NCBI GenBank assembly: GCA_903866825.1
Contig: CAIPPE010000273.1
Coordinates: 1-33,361, forward strand
DNA: 33,361 bases
From: an uncultured Methylococcaceae bacterium
Lineage (GTDB): Bacteria > Pseudomonadota > Gammaproteobacteria > Methylococcales > Methylomonadaceae
Direction of reading: 5' to 3'
Each line of letters begins with the position of its first letter. Position 1 is the first letter of the stretch. Shown here piece by piece: positions 24,667 to 31,838 of this stretch. The position numbers and the translations under genes are program-made. The notes under the pieces are model-generated. The model was given only the letters and a program-made list of their open reading frames with translations. It was not told where the DNA came from and searched no databases.

Positions 24667-25557
24667 ATGCAAAAACGGTTGGGATTGATTCTTAGGGTAA
24701 CTATTCTCTCGCTACTAGTAGCCTGTGCTGATGACAACAAAGCCAAAGCGCCGGGCCAAGTTGCCGCGATTGTCAATGATGAGGAAATAACAATCTATCA
24801 ATTAGAGGATGCTTTGCATCAAGCTGGTTTAGTACGTGATAAGCAAGGTAAACAGGCCATGCCCCAATTATTAGGGCATTTGATTGATCAGTCTCTTATT
24901 TTGCAACAGGCCAAAGCAGATAAATTGGAGCGTGATGCGGGTGTCATGATGGCACTGGAAGCTGCTAAACGCAAAATATTAACCGAAGAGTGGCTACAAC
25001 GGAAAATGAACAGTGTAAAAAAAGCCAACTCCCAAGAGATTGAGGCGTTTTATAATGCCCATCCTGAGCTGTTTGAGAAGCGTAAAATCTTTCAGTTGAA
25101 AGAACTGTTTATTGATAGTAAGTCAGGAAGTCAATCAAAGATAGATAAAATTATTGACTCCACTGATGATGTGAATACATTAGAGCATCATTTGGAAGCA
25201 CAAAATGTCCCTTTTAATGTTAATCAGTCAACTCTGACCGCTGAACAGTTGCCTATGGATCGCTTGCTTCTGCTTTCTGCATTACCTCACGGTCATTTTA
25301 TCAAGGTAATCAGTGAAAATGGAGTGCTCATTGAGGGAATATTATCAACAAAAGAAAGCCCGACAGATAAAACAAAAGCTGCTTCATTAATAGAAGCTTT
25401 CTTGAATAATCAAGAGCGCAAGAAAGAATCTGAAGCACTCATTAAGTACTTGCATGAGACTGCAAAAATAGAATACCTGGGTGAGTTTGCAAAGTTAAAT
25501 CAGACAGATAAACAGGTGAATCAGGAAAATGAATCGGTGCCGTCAAAGCAACCCTAA
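24667..25557 (+). CDS. epsD: EpsD-family SurA-like peptidyl-prolyl isomerase lipoprotein
   Basis: 296 residues with a lipobox near residue 20 (LSLLVAC, then ADDNK). The N-terminal half has the SurA-type chaperone pattern: VAAIVNDEEITIYQLEDAL, QLLGHLIDQSLILQQAK, and EEIEAFYNAHPELF-like helix, followed by a degenerate parvulin-like region (KRKIFQLKELFID). The EpsD family is known from exopolysaccharide clusters that carry an exosortase. It is last in the xrtB-epsI-epsD operon. The usual glycosyltransferase and polymer-export genes are not in this window. Confidence 0.82.
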   Translation: MQKRLGLILRVTILSLLVACADDNKAKAPGQVAAIVNDEEITIYQLEDALHQAGLVRDKQGKQAMPQLLGHLIDQSLILQQAKADKLERDAGVMMALEAAKRKILTEEWLQRKMNSVKKANSQEIEAFYNAHPELFEKRKIFQLKELFIDSKSGSQSKIDKIIDSTDDVNTLEHHLEAQNVPFNVNQSTLTAEQLPMDRLLLLSALPHGHFIKVISENGVLIEGILSTKESPTDKTKAASLIEAFLNNQERKKESEALIKYLHETAKIEYLGEFAKLNQTDKQVNQENESVPSKQP

Positions 25558-25658
25558 ATTAACTTTAACTATTGATCCTACTAACAAATAGGGGGTTTTA
25601 GCAGGTATAATATGTACTACAAACTTCATTAATCACTTTTGTCATTTGGACGCTTGCC

Positions 25659-26321
25659 ATGAAAGTAATTCAACAGATGGTTTGGGATTGGCCGTTACGC
25701 TTATTCCATTGGTTATTGGTTCTGTCAGTGGTTGGTGCTTATATCACGGGTGAACTTGGCGGCTCATTAACAGAATTGCATAGTCTGTTGGGTGCCCTCA
25801 TCCTGGGTTTGTTGATTTTTCGAGTGCTATGGGGGTTTTTAGGTACTCACTATGTTAGGTTTGTTAATTTCTTTCCTACACCTGAACGGCTAACAGCCTA
25901 TTTTAGAGGAGATTGGCATGGTGTCGGTCATAATCCTCTCGGAGCTTTATCAATTTTTGCGCTGCTATTGGTATTGATAGCTCTAGTCGTGACAGGTTTA
26001 TTTGCAAATGATGACATTGCATTTAATGGCCCGCTATTTCATCTTGTTGATAAAAGCTCAAGTGACAGTTTAAGTGGTTGGCATGGATGGCTGGTTACTA
26101 TTTTATTGGTGCTGGTTGGTTTACATGTCGGCGCGATATTTTATTATCTCCTGATCAAGAAAAATAATTTAATACTGCCTATGGTTACAGGTAACAAATT
26201 ATTGAGATCTGATCAGATTGTGGGTTCAGTGGGTTCCTGCAGTATTCGGCACTTAATAATAGCTATATATATTGCCTTGACAATTGTCTGGGTAATTTGG
26301 AGTGGATTAATAACCGATTAA
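25659..26321 (+). CDS. Cytochrome b561-type membrane protein
   Basis: 220 residues with four or five membrane helices, matching the bacterial cytochrome b561/Ni-Fe hydrogenase b-type subunit group. Likely heme ligands are H17 (PLRLFHWLLV), H41 (TELHSLLGALI) and two late His in SGWHGWLVTILLVLVGLHVG. It would exchange electrons between quinone and periplasmic carriers. The adjacent cytochrome c' gene and a TATAAT at 25606 upstream suggest a separate two-gene unit. This pairing of b561 and cytochrome c' is common. Confidence 0.88.
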   Translation: MKVIQQMVWDWPLRLFHWLLVLSVVGAYITGELGGSLTELHSLLGALILGLLIFRVLWGFLGTHYVRFVNFFPTPERLTAYFRGDWHGVGHNPLGALSIFALLLVLIALVVTGLFANDDIAFNGPLFHLVDKSSSDSLSGWHGWLVTILLVLVGLHVGAIFYYLLIKKNNLILPMVTGNKLLRSDQIVGSVGSCSIRHLIIAIYIALTIVWVIWSGLITD

Positions 26322-26368
26322 TTTACATTACAATCCTTATAAATCTCAACGAGGCTAAAATAAATACT

Positions 26369-26836
26369 ATGATGAAATTAAGATACGTGTGGAGTTTAAG
26401 TTGTGTGCTGGTATCTTCAGTTGTTCTCGCAAATCCAATAGAAGATCAAATCAGGATTCGTCAATCCACCTATGCCGTCATGGGCTGGAATACAGGTAAA
26501 ATCAAAAATCAAATTGTAGATCACCCAGAAACATACAATAAAGATCAAATTATTGCGGCCGCCAATACCCTGTCAGCACTCGCCCATTCAAATTTACTGG
26601 AAGAGCTTTATGGCGTAGGTACTGATAAAGGAACCGGTTGGAAACCGACCCGCTTGAAAGCGGATTATTTTCAGAAGCAGGATGAAGTTAAAGAAATTAA
26701 TGCCCGTTTAATTAAAGAAACGGATGAGCTTAAAGTGGTTGCTGAAACAGGTGATGTGGCTGCTATTAAAAGTCAGTTCGGTAAGCTGGGAGCCACCTGT
26801 AAAAGTTGTCACGACCTGATTCGGGTTCGTGAGTAA
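26369..26836 (+). CDS. Cytochrome c' (class II c-type cytochrome)
   Basis: 155 residues from ATG 26369 (26372 is equally possible). These starts give a signal peptide (MKLRYVWSLSCVLVSSVVLA, cut before NPIEDQ), unlike the upstream in-frame ATG at 26297 inside the b561 gene. The mature protein is a four-helix bundle with the heme motif CKSCH close to the C-terminus, the class II mark; RQSTYAVMGWNTGKIK is the typical first helix. Cytochromes c' bind NO and CO and may protect against nitrosative stress. It directly follows the b561-type cytochrome gene. Confidence 0.93.
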   Translation: MMKLRYVWSLSCVLVSSVVLANPIEDQIRIRQSTYAVMGWNTGKIKNQIVDHPETYNKDQIIAAANTLSALAHSNLLEELYGVGTDKGTGWKPTRLKADYFQKQDEVKEINARLIKETDELKVVAETGDVAAIKSQFGKLGATCKSCHDLIRVRE

Positions 26837-26883
26837 GGATAAGTTTTGTTAGTTCAAACACATTAAGTATAACCATTCAGTTC

Positions 26884-26921
26884 CCCCTCTTTGGCAAAGA
26901 GGGGTTAGGGGAGATTTTATT
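26884..26921. repeat. Intergenic hairpin, REP-like
   Basis: CCCCTCTTTG-G-CAAAGAGGGG forms a near-perfect hairpin, followed by TTAGGGGAGATTTTA. It lies in the gap between the convergent cytochrome c' and exbD genes and could act as a bidirectional terminator, though no strong T run follows. Elements of this form are often repeated across bacterial genomes; copy number cannot be judged from this window. Confidence 0.45.
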
Positions 26922-26955
26922 ACTGTGAAATTGCTGCTGTCGTTTGACAGTCCAT

Positions 26956-27366
26956 TTAATTCTCCAGAGTCACAAACGCCAGCTTGGTTATGCCCGCATG
27001 TTGGACGGTGGCCATGACCTCGGCCAGTTTCTCATAAACAACTGTTTTATCAGCATATAAATGCACGCCGATTTCAGGGTTCTTTTCAATTTCAGACTTT
27101 AACGCTGATTCAAGTGCTGGCAGATCCGCCATCGGGATTTTGTTAATGGTGATGACACCTTGGGCATCAACCCCGAGTTGTAAAGGTTGCTCTTTTACAT
27201 CAGCGGTAGTTTGAGTTGTTTTGGGTAGGGAAACATGTACCGATTGCGTTAACAATGGCGCGGTTACCAATAAAATGATAACCAGCACCAGCATTACGTC
27301 CACTAAAGGCGTGACGTTAATGTCGCTTAGAGCGCTTTCTTCTTCTGATTGGGGTTTAAAAGCCAT
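26956..27366 (-). CDS. exbD: ExbD-type proton-channel subunit
   Basis: 136 residues with one N-terminal membrane helix (about 20-42). The proton-path Asp is D23 in NVTPLVDVMLVLVIILLV, followed by the periplasmic domain (VDAQGVITINKIPM, IGVHLYADKTVVYEKLAEVM). ExbB-ExbD uses the proton gradient to drive TonB. It is last in the tonB-exbB-exbD unit, three bases behind exbB. TolR is a relative, but the neighbouring tonB and receptor genes favour ExbD. Confidence 0.93.
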   Translation of the reverse strand: MAFKPQSEEESALSDINVTPLVDVMLVLVIILLVTAPLLTQSVHVSLPKTTQTTADVKEQPLQLGVDAQGVITINKIPMADLPALESALKSEIEKNPEIGVHLYADKTVVYEKLAEVMATVQHAGITKLAFVTLEN

Positions 27367-27369
27367 GAT

Positions 27370-28032
27370 TTAAGCCTGCTCGTTTTTAGTGTTTAAAGCA
27401 ACGGATAAGAAGCTGGCGACAAAGTTATCCAAATAAGAACGCTGGATTTTAACGCGGCGCAAAGCAAAGTTGTAGGCCAATACTGCAGGTACAGCTACGG
27501 CAATACCAATCGCTGTGGCTACAAGCGCATCACCAATCGGCCCTGCCACAACATCTAAACTGGTTGAGCCACTCGCAGTAATTTCATGCATCGCATGCAT
27601 AATACCCAGCACAGTACCAAATAAGCCGACAAAAGGTGCAGTACTACCGATACTGGCCAGTATGGTTAAGCCACCTTCCATACGATGCTGTTCTTGCTGT
27701 AACTGTACACGCATGGCCTGTTCAAGCAATTCTGCCGAGTCGCCATTGTGTTTAAGTAGATTTCCCTTTGCGCTTTGATGCTCTTCAATCCAGGTTGTGC
27801 CGACATAAGCCAGTCGGGCTTCCGATCCTTTGGCTAGATTGGGTGACAGGTTCTTAAGCTGCTTTAAACTGGATAAGCTCCAGAAGGCGTCTTCAAACCG
27901 TTTATTGCAACGGCTGTTATTAGCAAACTGCCAGATTTTAAAGAAAATGAGCGTCCAGGTTAACACTGAAAAAACCAGTAAGGTAAATTCTGTGGCATCA
28001 ATAATAAGCTGGGGGGAAATATGTTCAGGCAT
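27370..28032 (-). CDS. exbB: ExbB-type proton-channel subunit
   Basis: 220 residues with three membrane helices: about 15-35 (FTLLVFSVLTWTLIFFKIW), and a pair near 120-150 and 165-190 around the conserved blocks ILASIGSTAPFVGLFGTVLG and PIGDALVATAIGIAVAVPAV. These are the standard MotA/TolQ/ExbB features, with the two Thr of the channel path. It lies 35 bases after tonB and 3 bases before exbD. It belongs to the energising complex for the two TonB-dependent receptors downstream and divergent. Confidence 0.93.
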   Translation of the reverse strand: MPEHISPQLIIDATEFTLLVFSVLTWTLIFFKIWQFANNSRCNKRFEDAFWSLSSLKQLKNLSPNLAKGSEARLAYVGTTWIEEHQSAKGNLLKHNGDSAELLEQAMRVQLQQEQHRMEGGLTILASIGSTAPFVGLFGTVLGIMHAMHEITASGSTSLDVVAGPIGDALVATAIGIAVAVPAVLAYNFALRRVKIQRSYLDNFVASFLSVALNTKNEQA

Positions 28033-28067
28033 TCGGTAAATATCCTAGTTAATAAATAGTTATAAAA

Positions 28068-28832
28068 TTAGTGTTCTAGTTTAAATTGCAGTTTTTGTAC
28101 GGCTCGTTGAGTTACAGCCACGCCATTGACTATTTTTTCTTTAAACCGCCACTTGCTGATAGCGGTGAGTGCAGCCTCATCAAAAATCTCTTCGGGTTCT
28201 GCGCTAATCACCACCGCATTATCCACTGAGCCATCTGTTTGCACGGTAAATTCGACTTTCACCCAGCCTTCAATATGGCGATTAGCTGCTCGCGTAGGAT
28301 ATTCAGGTGGGACCCGAAATAATGCCACAACGCCAGAACTCACTGTGGGTGCGTCATTGCTAGGTCCAATGGTCTTAGGAGCATTAGACGCGCTGGTTGC
28401 CGTCGAGGTTACCGCAGGGGCTGGGGCAGGTGGCGCCGGAGGAGCGGGCGAAAAGCTGGGCATAGACGCCATTTCTTTTATTACCGGCTCAGGCTTTTTA
28501 ACAACAACCGGTTTCACTATTGGCTTAGGCTTGATCACCGGCTTAGGCTTTTCAGGTTCCTTTTTGACCATAGGCTTGGGTGGTTCAAGGGCGGGTACAG
28601 GCGCTGCAGGTTTGATTACCGGAGCAGATTTTTGCATCACTACTTCCATAATCACAGTATCCGGTTTGGGTGTTTCGATCGGTGCGTTTAAGAGATACCA
28701 CGCTAAACCAAGATGAAGACAAACCACACCGATCAACAGCCCGGTAGCGACAAAAGATGATTTTTTCTGGTTTGCCAGCGGGTTGAACATGACTCTATTA
28801 AAATCGGAGTAAATAGGATGAGTTGTTGACAT
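28068..28832 (-). CDS. tonB: TonB energy transducer
   Basis: 254 residues. A cytoplasmic N-terminus and one membrane helix (about 28-48, FVATGLLIGVVCLHLGLAW) lead into a Pro/Lys/Glu-rich rod (about 55-115, with KPKPVIKPKPIVKP), then a Pro/Ala/Ser linker and the C-terminal TonB domain (about 165-254: FRVPPEYPTRAANRHIEGWV, with SVDNAVVI and ISKWRFKEK). TonB transmits energy from ExbBD to outer-membrane receptors. It heads the tonB-exbB-exbD unit and is followed upstream by a TonB-dependent receptor gene on the same strand. Confidence 0.94.
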   Translation of the reverse strand: MSTTHPIYSDFNRVMFNPLANQKKSSFVATGLLIGVVCLHLGLAWYLLNAPIETPKPDTVIMEVVMQKSAPVIKPAAPVPALEPPKPMVKKEPEKPKPVIKPKPIVKPVVVKKPEPVIKEMASMPSFSPAPPAPPAPAPAVTSTATSASNAPKTIGPSNDAPTVSSGVVALFRVPPEYPTRAANRHIEGWVKVEFTVQTDGSVDNAVVISAEPEEIFDEAALTAISKWRFKEKIVNGVAVTQRAVQKLQFKLEH

Positions 28833-28959
28833 GTAAATTAGTAAATAAAGGTCTGAGCTGTCAATAAATAAAGCGATTTTTACTTGGCCTATAAGAAGAG
28901 CTGAGTTAATAGTGTTTTAATGACTCGTTATTATAAGCTTATTAATCGACATCCCAAGG

Positions 28960-28999
28960 GTTGAAAAAGAAAAAGCTGGATTACGTTGCATAACCCAGC
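28960..28999 (-). terminator. Rho-independent terminator of the TonB receptor gene
   Basis: On the minus strand, GCTGG...CCAGC with an inner TTA/TAA pairing forms a stem 24 bases after the receptor stop, followed by TTTTTCTTTTT. It ends the receptor transcript before tonB, so the two are separate units. Confidence 0.75.
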
Positions 29000-29022
29000 C
29001 GGCTGAAGTTGCCTTTGCAAGA

Positions 29023-31449
29023 TTAGAAGCTGAGCTTAAAGCCTCCCAGATAGGTACGTGGCATACCCAAAACCGATGCGCCTGAGCTGGTCGTACTCAC
29101 TTGGGAGTTGTAGTAGGCGTCTGCGATATTTTGTACGTTCATATAGAGTTCAAGCATTTTGAGAGGTCGGTAACTCAGGTGCAAGTCTGCAGTCGTTGCT
29201 GCACCGTTATTTTTGCCATTGCCATTAACGGTGGCAACATTCAAGGTACTGGCAGGGTAGGTCGGCCAGGTTTTTATCGCCCAGCCGAAGGTTAAGTCGG
29301 GTCTGATGTTCCAGCTACCGCCTTGGGTAAACATCATGATGGGAATGTTGGGTAACTGCCTTCCTGTATACAGTAAAGGCTGATTTCCGGCTGTTTTTAA
29401 TATCGCGGTATTCATTGCCGCTGTGGTACTGTTAAAGTTATCCAAAACAGCATGAGTATAAATGGCACTGGCATTGACCTGTAAGGTGTCTAAGGCATTC
29501 CATTGTCCAAAAAGCTCAGCGCCTTCGGTGGTTACTGAACCAATGTTAAGGTTTTTGGTGACACCTGTATAAGGTGTATTCGCAAGCCCCATGCTGCTTA
29601 GAACGCCTGCATTACAGGTTTGAGCTCCTCCGGAAGCGGCACAAATAGAGGTTGCGTTAATGTAGTTGTCAATCTGTGAGTGGTAAGCTGTGAAGGTGGT
29701 TTTTACATTTTTACCTTTAAAGTCAATGCCCACTTCTTGTCCAAAAGAGGTTTCTGGGACCAGACTCGCATTGCCCAGCGCCGCACTGGAAGCACTCGCA
29801 TAAGTCCGATAGAGCTGGTTCATACCGGGCGCGGCAAAGTTTCTATAGACCGCACTGCGTAGGTCGATGCCCGAATCGAAGCTGTATTTTAATCCAAAGC
29901 GAGGATCAATTTGATTAAAAGTCTGATTGCCAGGCGATTGGTAAGCGTTTGAGGCGGGAGACAGGGCCGCAATCGCAGGGTTTGTTAAATAGATTTCAGA
30001 TTGCTTGGCGGCAATGGCTTGCCATAAATCTTCTCTTAAACCTAAAGTGGCTTCCAGTGGAATGCCTTTAGGTTTATAAGTACCTTGAGCAAAGACGCCT
30101 TCAAATAACGTTTGGCCTTGCATATTATAGGTAGCAAATTGTGAAGCAGAATTTAAAAGTGCAGTGTCGGTACTAAATTTTCCGGAACTGCTGGCTTTTG
30201 TGCCATTTTGCGCATACAGGTTATTGGCATCCAAAGTTGTTACACCCCGCACATCAAGACCCAGCTTGATGTCATCGATGGAACCCCAGTTGTTTAAAGA
30301 CAAGCGGTCTTCAATATAACCACTGGCACCATAAGAACTATAATTCATGGATTCAATTTGTCCTGAAATAACCCCCGAAGTAGCAACATTTGCCCCGGTG
30401 AGCAGGTTAATTGCCCCACCCGTTTGCGTGGTGAAGGATGGACCTTTACCTGGGGTGATATTGATTAAAGCCCCGTTCGCTTTATTCATTTGTGAATAAT
30501 CATAAAAGCCGGTGAAATTAAAGCTGCCTGTTTTAGAATAATCGGTTTTACCGCCACTCCGTACATCCAGCTTATACCACTGGTTATTCGCTGAAGAATA
30601 AGTGATTTGATCCTGTAGTAATTCGCTGCCTGCGAGTTTAAAGAAATATTTGGAATGTTCATTAGGCGTAAAATAAGTTGACCATAAGCCATTATGGGTA
30701 CGCGTGGCCGAACTCACCAGATTGGGCGTCACCTGATCAAACTTTGGTGAAGTATTGTAACCATCACTTTCGATGACGTTAAAATTAAAGCCGGATTGTA
30801 TCTTGTCATTACTAAAGACGGTCATTGCTGCATCACCTACTTTGGTGTTGAGATTGCCGTAGGCAAAACCGACCCGTTTTTCGCCTGCCACAGGCGCTTT
30901 AGTAATAATGTTAATCACCCCCCCCATCGCTAAGTTACCCCACAATGCAGCACCGCCACCACCGCGAATAATTTCGACTTTATCAATGGTGTCCTTGGGT
31001 ATTTGACTCCAGTCAATGGTTCTAAAATAGCCGTCATTCATAGGAACCCCATCAACCATTACCAATACTTTTTCACCACCGGCACTACCACGCATAGAGA
31101 CGGTTGCACCGGTAGGATCGTTCTGGTTTTGAGGGACATTGGGAATAATGACGCCCATTTGCTGGCTGAGTATGGCGTCCAGGGTTAACTCAGGGCTATG
31201 CTGAATCTGTTCTCTGGATAACACGGTAGTGCTGACGTCCATATTTTCAACTTTACTGCCGCGACCGACACTGGCAGAGGTGACTTCCATCGGTTCTAGG
31301 GTAATCGGTTCTTCATCCTGGCTGGCCACTTTTTTTGATGCCGTATTTACGTTTTGAGGGGCTGCCAGAGTTGTTGTCGAGGCTACCAGAAGTAAGCAAA
31401 TTAATGCGTGTCGTGAGTTAAGTGGAAATGGAGGAGTTGTCTCGGTCAT
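29023..31449 (-). CDS. TonB-dependent outer-membrane receptor
   Basis: 808 residues. A signal peptide (hydrophobic about 13-28, cut near A29) is followed by a possible TonB box (LEPMEVTSASVG), the plug domain (about 60-185: TLDAILSQQMGVIIPN, VSMRGSAGGEKVLVMVDGVP, VEIIRGGGGAALWGNLAMGG) and a 22-strand-type barrel ending YLGGFKLSF with a final aromatic. No substrate can be told from the sequence. It is divergent from a second receptor at 31839, and the two share an unusual leader (PPFPLNSR). Its promoter region contains TGTG-N8-CACA sites. Confidence 0.93.
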   Translation of the reverse strand: MTETTPPFPLNSRHALICLLLVASTTTLAAPQNVNTASKKVASQDEEPITLEPMEVTSASVGRGSKVENMDVSTTVLSREQIQHSPELTLDAILSQQMGVIIPNVPQNQNDPTGATVSMRGSAGGEKVLVMVDGVPMNDGYFRTIDWSQIPKDTIDKVEIIRGGGGAALWGNLAMGGVINIITKAPVAGEKRVGFAYGNLNTKVGDAAMTVFSNDKIQSGFNFNVIESDGYNTSPKFDQVTPNLVSSATRTHNGLWSTYFTPNEHSKYFFKLAGSELLQDQITYSSANNQWYKLDVRSGGKTDYSKTGSFNFTGFYDYSQMNKANGALINITPGKGPSFTTQTGGAINLLTGANVATSGVISGQIESMNYSSYGASGYIEDRLSLNNWGSIDDIKLGLDVRGVTTLDANNLYAQNGTKASSSGKFSTDTALLNSASQFATYNMQGQTLFEGVFAQGTYKPKGIPLEATLGLREDLWQAIAAKQSEIYLTNPAIAALSPASNAYQSPGNQTFNQIDPRFGLKYSFDSGIDLRSAVYRNFAAPGMNQLYRTYASASSAALGNASLVPETSFGQEVGIDFKGKNVKTTFTAYHSQIDNYINATSICAASGGAQTCNAGVLSSMGLANTPYTGVTKNLNIGSVTTEGAELFGQWNALDTLQVNASAIYTHAVLDNFNSTTAAMNTAILKTAGNQPLLYTGRQLPNIPIMMFTQGGSWNIRPDLTFGWAIKTWPTYPASTLNVATVNGNGKNNGAATTADLHLSYRPLKMLELYMNVQNIADAYYNSQVSTTSSGASVLGMPRTYLGGFKLSF

Positions 31450-31604
31450 GGTCTCGTTTTCTATTCAGCTATTAAAAGTAAGTTACTCTTTTTTATGTTT
31501 AGTTGAGTAACGTGTTTCGTGAATAATGCAACTTTGATACCAATTCGATATGTGGCTTGATAGACGGGGGTTTAGGGTAAGTTTGATAGATATTCATATA
31601 TCTG

Positions 31605-31654
31605 AAAGTGTGGCATATGACACACTTTTAAGAAAAAATAAGGCATATAACATA
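31605..31654. promoter_or_regulatory. Palindromic operator between two TonB receptor genes
   Basis: The 24-base near-palindrome at 31605-31628 has core TGTGGCATATGACACA, differing from perfect symmetry at one pair. A weaker copy, GGCATATAACATAG, lies 30 bases on (about 31641-31654). The core and paired spacing match the sites at 19563-19620. The rest of the 389-base gap (31450-31838) is A/T-rich and shows no further gene. Confidence 0.7.
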
Positions 31655-31838
31655 GTTTTATTTGATGTCGGGTAAAGTGACATTGAGGATCTTTAAATTA
31701 AGTGTCAGTAATCTATAGGGTAAATGACTTGTTTTTTTATGTTGGCGTATTCTTTGCTTTTAGCTCGTTCATGCCGGTTGCTCAAACAGGAGTAAATGAA
31801 GAGCAGCTTCTTTTAACATAAAAACAACACATTAAATT

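Noticed and set aside
25576-25604. Imperfect hairpin CCTACTAA / TTAGCAGG after epsD
   Set aside because: One mismatch and no U tract after it; not convincing as a terminator.
28126-28716. 196-codon plus-strand frame opposite tonB
   Set aside because: Gly/Ala/Thr-rich shadow of the Pro-rich TonB rod on the other strand; no start signal.
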